DNA of 64,000 nucleotides from Mesodorylaimus sp. YZB2_4 (lineage: Eukaryota; Nematoda; Enoplea; Dorylaimida; Dorylaimidae), in the NCBI GenBank assembly GCA_030248295.1, contig JASANH010001722.1, positions 372,001 through 436,000 of the forward strand, in the 5' to 3' direction. Position numbers and translations under genes: made by a program. Shown one piece after another: positions 10,969-22,240 of this stretch (position 1 is its first letter; every line of letters starts with the position of its first letter). The notes under the pieces are model-generated. The model did no database searches. It had not been told where the DNA came from and saw only the letters and a program-made list of their open reading frames with translations.

Positions 10969-11608
10969 TTATAACATTCGCGAAACTTCTTCACAGCTTA
11001 AACTAAGTTGTTCCTCATCAACATCGAGCCAAATATCATGTTGTTCTGGGTTGTATATAACCATGCAGAATGGCAATAGTGATCGCACTCCGTGCTGTTC
11101 ACCCAGCCTATCTATCCTGTGACGCCATGTTCGCCCTTGGTAATCATTTATCAAAACTGGGATCATTATCCCTAATTGCTTGGCAAGAGACCTAACTCGA
11201 GGGCTGTGGTTCTGTTCCTCGTGAAGTTGACAGGTTAGTTGCCTCTCAACAACGAGATCCTCATCAGTCCCCGCATATCAGTACTATCGACTTGAAAGAG
11301 AGGAAGCTTTAAACATTAGAAACTGTCGAGCACCACTCTTATCAGGGGTTTTGGTAGAAAGCGCTTTCAGTCGATGCGTGTTGGCTCCACCATTTGTCAG
11401 CTTATCACATGACGACTACTGCCCAGATGTTCTCGAAACAGCATCGACGCTCCTTGGGAAAACTGCTGCGAAATTTCCACCTGCGGAAGGTCTGCGCATC
11501 TGGTTTTGAGAACTGGCAGAAACGCTGTACGTACTCTACTGATCCATCCATGTGCACAATGCAAAAAAGTTCCGAATCGCTTTGTGCCCTATTAAATCTG
11601 GAGCACAT
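10969..11608 (-). CDS. Unrecognised protein-like exons (possible gene fragment)
   Basis: Two minus-strand segments read like real protein. The right one (about 11597-11405) contains SDSELFCIVHMDGSVEYVQ and RRWKFRSSFPKERRCCFENI, and follows a plausible acceptor CTCCAG. The left one (about 11270-10969) is open for about 100 codons. It contains RSLAKQLGIMIPVLINDYQG, RTWRHRIDRLGEQHG and NPEQHDIWLDVDEEQL, then TAA. They can be joined in phase 0 by a donor at GCA|GTAGTC and an acceptor before AGGCAACTA or GATCTCGTT. I do not recognise the family. The mix of small beta-strand-like stretches and acidic tail could fit a chromatin-reader fold, but that is a guess. No other exons were found upstream. 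Confidence 0.35.
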
Positions 11609-11784
11609 TTTTACGTATTTCAGGTAGTCGTTGAGCTGAACAAGTAGCTCAGCTCAGCATTTCCGGTAGTCGTTCAATTATACTGGATGCTATGGTGAAG
11701 ACACCCACATTCAGTAGCAACAGACCCAAACGTAAAGAGCACAAGAGACAAAAATCACGATCATGGTAATCGACACAAAAATAC

Positions 11785-12021
11785 TTGAAATGGTACACGA
11801 TAACGTTACAAGAAAAATCAGTTGTAAAAAAACCAAAGAACGATATGATCAGTGTTGACTCATGTAAATCTTACGCTGATATGTTCGCTGAGTGTGCTAT
11901 CAAAACCGGCGATCAGACGGAGTGCCTACTTGCAACTTCGAGGTTTGTTAAAAAAAAACAAAGCAACTCCAAGTCACTCGTGCAAAACAGGAGTCGCGAT
12001 CAGTGTGAATATTTTCTTTGA
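11785..12021 (+). CDS. Short ORF with a CX9C-CX9C cysteine pattern
   Basis: The plus-strand reading includes DSCKSYADMFAECAIKTGDQ followed by TEC. Its cysteines are spaced C-x9-C-x9-C, like small mitochondrial CHCH/twin-CX9C import substrates such as COX17-type proteins. Just after LLATSR there is a GTTTGT that could be a weak donor. Otherwise the ORF runs 78 codons to TGA. The fourth cysteine is not seen in a fitting place. It could be one exon of a small gene or a chance ORF. Neighbours: it ends about 90 bp from the 3' end of the convergent receptor gene. Confidence 0.25.
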   Translation: MKWYTITLQEKSVVKKPKNDMISVDSCKSYADMFAECAIKTGDQTECLLATSRFVKKKQSNSKSLVQNRSRDQCEYFL

Positions 12022-12106
12022 GAAGACTGATTGAAAAGTGTGAGTACGCCCTGCTAACTTATCTTTTTTTAAATCCTGCTTCTATGTGAACATTCTGATG
12101 ATTACT

Positions 12107-13127
12107 TCAAGACCCGATCGATATGACTTGCGTCTCGCCGCATCGCAATCCATTAATGATTATATGACGCATTTTCTTATTGATGGCCATAATAATCAAT
12201 ATATCGATTGAATCGGTAATCATAATAAATCCATCACTCACTGGAATCATGATGTTGTCGTGACATTGGCTAAAACTCGGTGCCGCGAAACGTATGACAT
12301 GCATGATAGTATGCGGGAGTTGATTCGCGCACATCAAAATCGATTGATATATGTTTAGAAGAAATAATGTTTTATTAGCCGCTTTTTTTGCTTGCAGCTT
12401 CTCCTGAAAATTTGTCATTTGTCCAATTTTTCGTTTCTGTTGTCGAAATTTCTGAGCCATTACAATATTCAGAGCTGTCAAATTAACGACACTAATAACA
12501 CGTATACTTACACCGATTTGGGCAAATAACACTGCGGCAGCAGATGTGATATAATCGAAATCGATCTCACCGAAATATTGATTATCAATTACTGAAATGA
12601 TTTTAAAAAATTTAGCGTACGTAATTAAAGCTATGAACGGTACGAGAAAACATAATATACCAGCCGTTATTTGATGAAAGCTGTGATTTAGATTTTTATA
12701 AGCAAATGGACGAGATAGAGCTAAAACTCGATCACTGGCCATGGCTACACTGAACAGCAATGAACTGATAATAAAATGTATGTGCGCCCATGGACCGATT
12801 TTTAATGTCAGAAACATAAAAAGAATATTGTTTCTGAAACCATTCAGAACCCAAACCGAAAGTGCCCGAGAACCAATGTAGCCCCAAAAGAAATAAGCCA
12901 AAAGTGAATACCTCCAAGGTTTTACTCACAGTCAGTAAAACTTGGTAAGTGTAAGTTGGTTCAATTTTCGATCGTCGGTAAAATGCAATGAGTAGAATAA
13001 TGTTTGATGCTAAACCGAGTACGATATAGAAAGGCAAAAGACAGCGATAAGTGAAGAAACCGAGATATTTCTCTGTAGTTACTGAATAATTAATGGAAGC
13101 GCAGTCAACTTGCTGCTGCTCGGGCAT
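12107..13127 (-). pseudogene. Rhodopsin-type GPCR (FMRFamide-receptor-like) with one-base frameshift
   Basis: A single-exon seven-transmembrane receptor of about 339 codons. The start MPEQQQVDC at 13127 precedes an N-glycosylation site and TM1 (CLLPFYIVLGLASNIILLIAF). After TM3 comes MASDRVLALSRPFAY, with DRV in place of DRY. A long third inner loop carries FRQQKRKIGQ and LQAKKAANKTLFLL. TM7 has DSIDILIIMAINKKMR in the NPxxY position, as in many neuropeptide receptors of nematodes and tardigrades. Frame changes once, in TM2 near 12915-12924: the sequence reads AAAACCTTGG where the ruined paralog at 6230-6910 has AAAACTTAG without the extra base. This is either a real disabling insertion or a sequencing error. 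Everything else is open. The ligand is unknown. Confidence 0.8.
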
Positions 13128-14529
13128 GATTGAAGACTGGAAAGGTGTGAGAAGAGTCGTCTTCAGAAGGTGCACTGTCGGTGCGTCATTCGACACGTAA
13201 TTGCCACCTTTGTGCCTCAGACGCTGTGGCACAGATCCGTGGCAGCTGTTATGCAGGGAATGTATTGGGTAAAACGAACATGTTATCTGAACCTTTCTGC
13301 GTTTCAGTCCACACTGATTGAACTGTGCAAAGGACAAATACGAAAAAAATAACAAGATCAGAGCATGGGAAATTTAATTAAACGCATATTAAAAAAAGAG
13401 CTCAAAATGTTGAAAAACGCATGTGTGATAGCCAGGACATTTCACGGTAGTAAGCGATCTACACAAGGCGCTCGAGTTCATTGCCGCTAAAAACATTGTC
13501 AGCGCAGAAAAAATGCTCCAAATAATTCACAAGTTTTGTTCGAACTAGTATTTCAAATAAGTACATGAACAAGTTTTATTTTGAACTAACGTCTGTCTTT
13601 TGCAGAAGCGCCTCCAGCGAAATCCTTTGGCGCCCCTGGCAAGCCAACAGTATCAACCGGTGATCGTGCGAAATCAATACACTGTTTTGAAACATGACGT
13701 TCTACAGTTGCCAAAAAAAAGTTTGAGTTATTGATTAGTCACTCAAGAACTAAAAAAGATTATGGGGTGATGAGAATGGTTCGAATTGTTTAAATTATTA
13801 TACTTATGTCAGGCTAAACCGCTTTTTTTGCGGGCTTCTGCTCTTTTTAGAAGCCTCTGTTCGGGCTTCTGAATTTCTGTTAGCGGCTATGCCTGCACGC
13901 TCCAGGTAAGGAGCAAAATGCAAACATAGCGCGGGCATCGTAAATGCTACATGATACTGCAAACAGAGTGACTAGGGACCTTTCTCGCTTTATTGGAACG
14001 TTACTTATTTGCTACAGGCTGACAATAACAATAATTGAAGCTTTTTGATGGTTCATTGAGAGAAAGTTCCTGAGACACTCGACTCATACGGAATATGCTT
14101 GACCAGTCAAAATTTTCGACCCCTATTTTTAAAGCTCAATCGTAAGTACTTACAAAACCGATTGTCTTGACGCCAGTGGATTTTTTCATCATCATCATCA
14201 ATCATGACTCGGTTATTTTTAAGTCTGAAACAATTTGAAAAGTTGAATGCTCGTTCTATCTCTCCTGTCAGTGCTCTGCAAAAGCGTATGCTTTTGTTGC
14301 AGTCGCCATCAGTTCAGAGTCTTATCGATAGCTGGGCCGAACGAAAGATGATCGTTCGACATTAAAACAAAGATATCACATCACTGGGCCCCTTCTGATT
14401 TTGATGGTCTATCATAAACTAGCAGAACACCTCATTTGACGTTCGTAAGCAGCATGCGAGAAGTAAACTTTTTGATTCGCTATACGTAGTGTGTCTTCTT
14501 AATCTATGGCTTAGCCAAACAGCAGTGTG
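13128..14529. other. Intergenic, nothing recognised
   Basis: No supported exon. A small stem sits near 13809-13895 (GCTAACAGAAATTC opposite partial complements), with repeated GGGCTTCTG words. The trinucleotide run (CAT)4 lies near 14189. Nothing else stands out. Confidence 0.45.
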
Positions 14530-15045
14530 GCCAGGAAGAGATGATCGATAGTTTATAACACAATGGCCAGTGTCAATTTTTGTTTCCTTCGAGCTTCTCT
14601 GTTCTTGCTCAAGCCTCTTAGAAAGGTTCACACCTTTTCGCGAAGCCCAGCCTAGGAAGTAACCAAGTTACTCTCAGCGTCGTATGCATGTTTCATGAGC
14701 TGAAGAGGGGCTCGGTCGCCCAGGCCACGAGTCCTTGTTAACTCATCTCTTACTCGAAAGTTGCGTCTAAAGAGCTCACACAAAAGACACTCTAACCTAA
14801 GCTAGTTACCCGCATAACTGGAGGCAGTCAGCTTCTGGTCTCCCAGGCTAATGGTTTGCCATGGTGAACCAACCCCTTGTGACTTGTCCGGTCACCCCGT
14901 TCGGAACAAAGAGTACTGTAATGGGCTTAGCTATAGTTTTCTCTAGCTTTCGCGGATATCTATCATTTTTACTTATAATAACAAAAGTCAATTAGTACAC
15001 TTGAAGCCATTGTGGAGTCAGATGCCAGGCTTTTATAATTTTATA
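14530..15045 (-). repeat. Dispersed repeat R, inverted relative to 21240-21760
   Basis: The reverse complement of this stretch aligns with 21240-21760 for most of its length. Shared anchors are GACAAGTCACAAGGGGTTGG, AACTTGGTTACTTCCTAGGC and CCATTG..GAGTCAGATGCC. A third, partial copy is at 32025-32260 in the same orientation as the second. It has no coding capacity that I can see. Its right end stops just before the signal-peptide exon at 15061, so it may supply the upstream region of that gene. Confidence 0.7.
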
Positions 15046-15060
15046 ACACGACCAACCATT

Positions 15061-16532
15061 ATGGTTCGTCATCTAATTGTATTGTTTCTGGCGATTCTCG
15101 CTTTAAGTAAGAGTCTGTATTCTTTTCCCGAGTATATTATAAAAAAAGTTTCGGATTTGAAAATAGTGCAGGAGTCGTCAGCAAATAGGAAAGCGACCGT
15201 CCTTCATCCACTTTTCATTGACCTTCTTAACGAACGTTCGGGACGCATACTAGATACTCTTACGATTACTGAGATAGGAGTGCAAGAGTCGGTTATCCCG
15301 TTAAAACGCGAATGCTGAATCGGAATATCATGCTGCACCTTTTTCCAAATACTCTGGCATTGGCTCTACAGTGTACTCCATGTCTTCGAAAGGAGTATCC
15401 GGCGTGAAAGGCGAAATTCTAGTCCGCCAAGATACAAGCCTAGGTCAGCTTGAACCCATCCCACTGAAGAATCAGTGTACCCTTCGCCAAATGAATTGCT
15501 TGTGACATTCCGATTCTTGACAGGTCTGTCAACAGCGAAGAATACTCTGGCAGGAAACATGTTTTTTAGTAGTTCTAGTGTCACTATTTTTAAGGCCAGT
15601 ATTGTGTCGATCCAGTCACGTTTCGTCAGATATGTTCGACCGTGTACGACGGAGTGGCTAATGGAGGCCGCTATTTCTTTTTTCTCAAAAATAAGGCCCG
15701 CTTAGCACTTACATGTGGCTAAGCTAGGATAGTGCGTTTGCAGAATGCCGAAACATGGACGCCACACTTGGTCTTATTCTCAGCAACGCGGAACTAGCCG
15801 CGATCAAAGATTTCGCTGATGTACTGGTTTTGAATTTTTGAAAACTAATATAGCGGCCACGGTATTTTGCACTTTCAGCGACTATTTGATGCAAACATTT
15901 GGCTCGCTATGAAGAATAATCCAATGACGTCTTCTTCGGGCAACGTATTCGGCCCCTTCACTTACTTCTACACCGATGCCAACTCCATCGATCCACGTTT
16001 GACTGTGAATAAGACTTTCTTGCAATCGCGATTAGGTGACGACTGTTGTCCAGGCGACGGGGATTGCTTGCTTCTTTATAATAAGAGCCACAATTTCGGT
16101 GATCACTATTGCACGATCACCAAAATTGTTTTGTGCACTGTGTATAGTAAGTATGCAACTGACAAGATTTTATTTCTTGTGCTTGGCAAGTATGACCAGC
16201 CACCGCGTTTTTGGTCTACTTTGGGCTGACGGGTGGCCCACATACTTCATCTGGTGCTAAAAATCGTTTCGCTGCTCTTCGCAGATGCTGGGCAAGACTT
16301 CGACCATTTCCCGAACCGGTGCATCAAGCGAAGCTTTGCAATTCAAAGTCTGTCATCAGTGGCGTCAGTCAATGATTGTGCAGTAACTTGCGCCAAACAA
16401 CCCTGGTGTCGCAGTCTCAACTGGTTTTGCAATGGCGACTGCGACCTGTTCGCCCTGGACCTATCGGACGCCTCAATGCTCGGCCACTTTGCGCCGCTAG
16501 CAGGATGCAACTATTACACTTACAGGCCGTAG
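15061..16532 (+). pseudogene. C-type lectin/PAN gene, copy 1, broken in exon 2
   Basis: Four exons follow the family plan. Exon 1 (15061-15106) is a signal peptide, MVRHLIVLFLAILAL. Exon 2 (15595-15820) is the first half of a C-type lectin-like domain. Exon 3 (15879-16146) is its second half, with GPFTYFYTDANSIDPRLTVN and paired cysteines. Exon 4 (16285-16532) is a PAN/apple-type domain with CAKQPWCRSLNWFCNGDCDL. Exon 2 is disabled: it is five bases longer than the 221-base copy at 27130-27350. It runs into TAA (15720-15722), and the conserved GGRC has become GGRY. The reading resumes in another frame at ATLGLILSNAELAAIKDF. Exons 1, 3 and 4 are open with intron phases 1-0-1. As it stands it could give only a truncated secreted protein. 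Confidence 0.85.
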
Positions 16533-17374
16533 CGGCAAGGGTCAGTCCTCGAGAAACGAATCTACATATGACAGTATAGCTAGGATGATCGAATTGATGT
16601 ACGGCGACGTGCACATGCACCTCCAGCACTAGTGCAGTGGAATTTTTGTGTTGATTTTGCAGAAAAATAATTGCATTATACCCAATATTCTAATACAATG
16701 AGTCTCTCAAAATACTGCTGCGATTTGAGCTTGATTTGGCTTCTTCAGGGCAGGCTTATAAGCCTCGTCGCATAAAATTAGTGATGAGTGAACCTTGGCT
16801 AGAGCGCGGCCTTGACAACGACACCTCTTCGAAAAACCTGAGGCCGTATTTCAGGAGCGCTTACCAGCGAGATTTTAGAGAAAGGCGTCTAAGTTTGTCT
16901 GATACAGAATTTGACACAACGCTGCTCTCACTGAGTGACCGACTAGTGATAAGTAGTAAAAGAGGGTTTTTGAGAAACTCGACCCGCATGAAATATACTT
17001 GGCCAGTCGATTTTTTTCGCTCCACTTTTTCATGTACCCTATCGAGGACACTCAAAAAACTGATTGTCTTCGCGAAAGTACAATTTTTTTCATGGTCATA
17101 TATATAAAAATGGCACATTATGGGTGAAAAGTGGTCACTTTTGGTCGAAAGAACATAACTTGCCTATTTTCGGGCTAGAACAATTTTAGAAGTACAGAAA
17201 TGACCGCTAAATTCAAAGAAATCAGAATCTTCCTTGAAATCACTTCAGCTGTGATCGTTCAGAAGATATGTATTCAACAAAAACCGTTCGATATCAGCCG
17301 TGATCAGTTACATAATCGATTATGGTCGAATAATTGAAACAGTCCAACCCTGTTTTCTCACTGAAATAGTATTA
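16533..17374. other. Intergenic, nothing recognised
   Basis: Lies between the lectin pseudogene and the 1.8-kb repeat. AT-rich, with scattered short ORFs lacking motifs. Confidence 0.45.
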
Positions 17375-19172
17375 CATTTTCGCCCCTCCTCACTGGCCTC
17401 GCAGCCTACTACGTATGGTCCATTCCACAGCCGTCGCTGGTCAACTGCACTGTTGACACTTTACACTGTCCCGCAGCCAATACATATAAGCGCGCTGCTG
17501 GCCGTGTCTCGTCATACCGATTGACTGCTCGTGCACGAATGATGGTCTTGGCTGCACACATGTGAATCTCGTTGCCCACGCCTGTCAGTCCGTTGCCATC
17601 GCCAGTGAGCCAGTTGCCAGCGAATGTGGGTCTCGTTGCCCACGCTGGTTGGTCTCGTTGCAGTCGCCCACGAATGTTATTCTTAACCAACGCCAGATGG
17701 GTCTGTGTATCGCAGTGGCTGCGATGTGACGACCTCCCCGTGGTGCAGTCGGAAACTGGTCTCCCGATCAGGCCAGTCACGCAAGAAAGAAGAATCGACG
17801 AAGCGGCAATCGGATCGAAAGTCGAATACAACGGGCGATGGATGAGAGCAGAAGTGAGCATGGTTTACTCAGCAGACTGACTTCTCGTGCCTTGATTTTC
17901 AGGCCTGACTCCTGATGCGAGTGGCACATTGCTGGATGAAGATGGTCTCGTTGGATTGATCTCTGTGCTGCTGGTCGACAATGAAGGACTCGGTGGGGTA
18001 AGTTTGGCCCCTTTATCGCTCCCTTGTCGCTCCTAACTTGAAGCTTGCTTTTCAGGTATTGAAGCTCAAGTCCCAACTCATTGTTGCGTCACGATGAGAA
18101 CTTGAGCAGCCAAGCAGCGAATACTCGTACAGACAAGACTGAATCTACATGGCCAAACGGACCGCTGGATCGAGCTCCAACTCCGCCGTCGAATATTAGG
18201 CATCTTGGACGAAGTTGCGATCATCGGTAAGACATCCAGAGTGAACTTGATTGTGGCAACACGAGTATCGCGTGTCATTGCTCGTATTGATCGCTGCCGT
18301 GTACGTAGTGTTGGGTTCCTAGAAGAAGGGTGGGTCATGGGAGCGACGGGAAAACGATTATGTGCCTTTAGAAGCGTGTTACCTTGGAAACGGGCTGGGG
18401 CCCGTGCCCCCTTCCGAGCGGAAAACCAAGGCAATCGCGGCTGTTGGTGGTTTAAACGAATCCTGGCCATCTTCGGTCAGTTGGTGGTCGATAAGCATCG
18501 GGTGGCGCAGTCGGCACCGACTCTAGAACCTCAGCAACCTTCCTTTTTCATATACAGTACATTATATAAACCAGGTATTTTTTGCGACCTACTCGTCGTT
18601 GAGTTGTCCACAAGGGCATAGTAATGCACGTCGCTGCTGTGGCTTAAGGGACAGCGCAGTGAGTGGCAATTCGAGCCAGCTAGACCAGTGTAGGTACCCC
18701 CGTACAGCGGGTGGTCACCGCACTGTTTCACCCCAGCAACGCCTGCAGGCACGCCGCTCGAGGGTGAAGAAACGCATCATCGCGATCAGCTGTGAATCGA
18801 ACTCGCGCCGCCAAGTGTTCACCCAGCGTGAGAGGCAGACGCGTAATCCTCAATGCACCACGCAAGCTGTGATGGCACCAGGACAACTCTCGCTCGCAGC
18901 TTCTCACTGCTGCTTTTGCAGATTGCACCAAAGTTGGTTTAGGTACAGTATGTCTGCAAATAACAAGACCACGTACACAGCCGGAGGGAAAGGTGTGAGA
19001 GATGAATGACACTGTGAACACTTGTTGTTTGTTTGTACTTTCGAGACATCCTGGTCGGTCCAGGGGAGGGTCGATTTTTGTCCTTTGACCCGTGGGCTGG
19101 GGGGCTTGTTAATTAACCCTAACTTGCCATCGATTAGGGTCAATTCGGAATGTATGTCAGGCAAGAGCCCTC
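17375..19172 (+). repeat. 1.8-kb repeat D, first copy (inverted to 32470-34300)
   Basis: This whole segment matches the reverse complement of about 32470-34300 at high identity with small indels. It holds a stretch rich in GTTGCC words (17570-17690), two splice-like junctions (for example GGTGGG|GTAAGT at 17999) and an embedded tRNA-like SINE on the minus strand (18750-18870). A 102-codon reading at 17572-17880, ending EYNGRWMRAEVSM, is kept open in both copies with few changes. At this level of DNA identity that is weak evidence of coding. It could be a transposon or a segmental duplication, and I could not identify terminal motifs of a known class. Confidence 0.8.
18750..18870 (-). mobile_element. 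tRNA-derived SINE, copy in D
   Basis: The minus strand contains CGTCTGCCTCTCACGC, like an anticodon arm, then GAGTTCGATTCA, a B-box-like word, and a tail TTCACCCTCGAG. The same order is seen at 32803-32960 and 49866-50030. The A-box half is eroded here. Confidence 0.6.
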
Positions 19173-19365
19173 ATTTATCGACTCCGGGGATGCAATGTGA
19201 GTCACCCATCGCCAGGCGTGCAAGGCGCAGAGAGAACTCGTAATACGACTGGATTCGAGAGCCTCCCGCCCCATAAGGCCTGTCCACGTTTATCGACCCC
19301 ATGGGGATGGAGGCTGAATCACCTACTGCCACGCATGCAAGGCGCAAAGAGAACTTCACCAAGTT
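19173..19365 (+). repeat. Two-unit tandem repeat of about 115 bp
   Basis: Units starting TTTATCGACTCCGGGGATG (about 19175) and TTTATCGACCCCATGGGGAT (about 19290) align through CATGCAAGGCGCAAAGAGAAC. A weaker relative of the word GGCGTGCAAGGC is near 9787. Non-coding. Confidence 0.6.
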
Positions 19366-21239
19366 CTTAGAGGGAGAGAGTTGAGCTCAGGGCCAGCCGG
19401 TTTCTAGCTGCGCCACGCAATTTGTGACACACGCCCTCGGCCGCTACACCACCCTGGCGACACTTGCAGTTGTTGCTTGGTCTGTTGAGCAAGAGAGAAT
19501 AGACAGTGGAACACAACACTCACAGGCCTGGACTTCACTTATGACCCACGTAGTCTTTCAGCGTAAAATTCAATTCTGACCAATCCTAGGCTAGTCAGAA
19601 ACTCGCTTGCGGTCGACATGCGCGGTCTAAGCTGTCGCTCCCCGAATTCGTAGGTCCCCACGCTTCGTTGACCAGTATACTAGACACGAGGGTGGCGTGG
19701 ACTGCGTGGGATCGTCTGTTGGCTGTCTCGTCCCTAATACAGTGGGTGCAAGGGTCGGTCAAGGCGACTGTACGGACTTGGTGGACAGTGAGATAATTCG
19801 TTGTCTGACTCTGTACAGATACGGCAGCCATGTGTTCATCCATCATGGCAGCCATTATGCCCTCATACCATGCTGCCTTCAGCCTTTATTGCCCTTCTCC
19901 CGAATGCTTATCGCCTGACTTTTCATAAACATTTTCGATGTACCCGTATTGCCGCTGGAAAAAATTGATACTCTGCAGTCACAATCTCTTTCGATCTAAC
20001 ACTTGCACAGTTAATTAAGCTCAATTACGTGCAAAATGTATTTGATACTTGTGCTTTGTCTTACTGATCCCCACCAACAGACACAGCCACTTCTTAGCAG
20101 GGCTCTTACATTTTACACGGGCATATCCGCACTAGTACACATTAAATACGTTGCAAGCAGAAAAGGCAGGTAAGAAAGGAACAACACTGAAGAGCACTCA
20201 CACTCACGTCAGTCGCTTCCCAGATGATAAAAAAACCAAGGTGAAACACAGGCTGGCATGCAATAACGTGGACATACATATGTAGGTGTTGCGGTCGATC
20301 GGATGTTGCGAGAAAGAACCTGCAAGCAAAGTAAAAAATATATCGTAGGACTTCGCCGCCAACTTGAGCAGAACTCATTTCGCCTCCAGCTAGCAGTCAA
20401 ACCTCACAAATAAAACCGTATGGCGGGGAGGGGGGGGAAGGGGATCACTGCGTCTCCCTTTAGGGTACCTCCACAAAATGGACTCCTCGCTCTGTACAAT
20501 GGCGGGCGAGACCTATAAACTGCGGGCACCCGACAGACGAGACTCTCTACTGGTTCGGCTTACGACTTTTCACTCGGAGCACCTCGACGGCATTAAGTTC
20601 TGTGCCCCACTCAGGAAATGGATTTGGAAGAAATAAAAAGGAAAACACACCCACTGGAACACAAGGAAGAAACTTTGGCAGGGCCGCTGGCTAAAAAAGG
20701 ATGTTACTAATCGTGAGCCAGCTGTTACGCCTATTGTGAGAACATATGACACTCGGAGGTGCAGTATGCAAGAAATGTTGAAATTACGGTACCGTGTCCC
20801 CGTTTTTCCCACAGTTCCTCTACTGTACGGTCGGTCGCCGAGTAATTCCACGTTCAATGTTTCCGATCACGGGTCCTAAAACCAGTCCTGAAACATCAGG
20901 GCAACCAACGTCCAAGGAAAGAAAGGCTTACTGATATTGTTTTGTGGCTTCGTTTTCACTGCAGGTTTTTTCACGATTGTACCTCGTCTTTTAGGGAAAA
21001 CAATTGTCACAGTTTTATAACAAAATGGAACGCCTCTAGTCCTCCCAGATTCAAAAACTTCTTGGCAGCTAGACTTTTTAAAGTATGGTAGCTGACATAG
21101 CGCGCGTTAAACACGCGCTCTAAAAGTCTTTTGAGGTTTGTGAACTTGTTGCTGTTGACGCATTAGGTATTATGTTACTCGATCTTTTTAAGAACAAGAG
21201 AAGTCACAAGGCAGTATCAGCATACTGCTTCTCGGATGC
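19366..21239. other. Intergenic, nothing recognised
   Basis: Long non-coding stretch. A G-rich run lies at about 20424-20440. I found no exon with splice signals and no repeat pair within the window. Confidence 0.45.
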
Positions 21240-21760
21240 TGGGCTCGAAAATCATTAAAGCCCGGCATCTGACTACTCAATGGCTCCAAGTGAACATATC
21301 GACTTTTGTTATCTCGATTAAAAAGGAGAGATATCCTAGAAAGCCAGGGAAAACCATCGCTAAGCCCATCACAGTACTTTACATTCTGGGCGGGTTGACC
21401 GGACAAGTCACAAGGGGTTGGTTAACCATTGCAAACTATTGGCATGAAGAAAAAGCCAGGAGCTGAAGCTCGAAAACCGAAGCTGTCTGCCTCTAGTTAT
21501 GTGGGTAATCAGCATAGATAAGTGGGAGTATCTTTTATGTAAACTCATTCGACTCAACATTTGAGTAGGAGGTGAGATGAAAAAGACTGGTGGCCTCGGC
21601 GATCGAGCTTCTCTTCAGCTAATGAAAAATGCATACGACGCTAAGAGCAACTTGGTTACTTCCTAGGCCGGGATTTGCGAAAAGGTGTAAGCCTTTCTAA
21701 GAAGCCTGAGTAAGAACAGAGAAGCTCTAGAAGACAAGAAAACAAAAGCTGACACTGGCT
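21240..21760 (+). repeat. Dispersed repeat R, second copy
   Basis: Inverted relative to 14530-15045, as described there. It includes TTGAGTAGGAGGTGAGATG and CGCTAAGAGCAACTTGGTTA. The segment GACTGGTGGCC..GATCGAGC also aligns to 32025-32260. Confidence 0.7.
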
Positions 21761-22240
21761 ATTGTGTTGTAAACTGTCGATCATCTTTTCCCGGCACACG
21801 CTGTTTGGCTAGGCCATACTGTACATGACTGCACGATGCACAGTGCGCAGCTATGACTGGGCGATGCGGTGATTTGGGTGAATTTTTCCGTCTTGTCTTC
21901 AAAGGGAAGACAGCATGTCACCTCACCCTTTCCGCTCTGATGAGAAAATCCCTCTAGCTTTGTTAGGGAAGGCCTGGAAGTAGGTATAAGTGGCTTGCAA
22001 ACTCGAGTCCGGCCGCACTCTGTGATGCAGGTGCGAAGAGGATTCGAGAAAAAGGACTGCCCATCGAAGATAGATTGACATAAGTGTTAATTCGGGAATG
22101 GGTATAGTAAACAAAAACAGACTTCCCGCTGATAATAGGCATAGCATGTCTACTCTTCCTCTAGTGTTTTGTGATTTTTGGTTTAAGCCAGGCTGCAATT
22201 CTGTTCCAGCCGACGACAGCAGTTTAGTTAGCCCGTTCTC
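21761..22240. other. Intergenic, nothing recognised
   Basis: Short non-coding stretch between repeats. No feature that I can support. Confidence 0.4.

Noticed and set aside
12732-13124. The continued frame after TM2 of the receptor (FTFGLFLLGLHWF..) as real protein
   Set aside because: The overlapping frame carries TM3 and the DRV motif, and the paralog shows the ancestral frame, so this is a frameshift shadow.
17409-17861. 150-codon minus-strand ORF, and the 102-codon plus-strand ORF opposite it, in repeat D
   Set aside because: Both strands are open across the same GTTGCC-rich stretch, there is no motif, and conservation between the D copies is explained by overall DNA identity. I mention the plus reading only inside the repeat entry.
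18750-18870. A functional tRNA gene
   Set aside because: The A box is eroded, there is no acceptor-stem pairing, and two more dispersed copies with the same non-tRNA tail make it a SINE.
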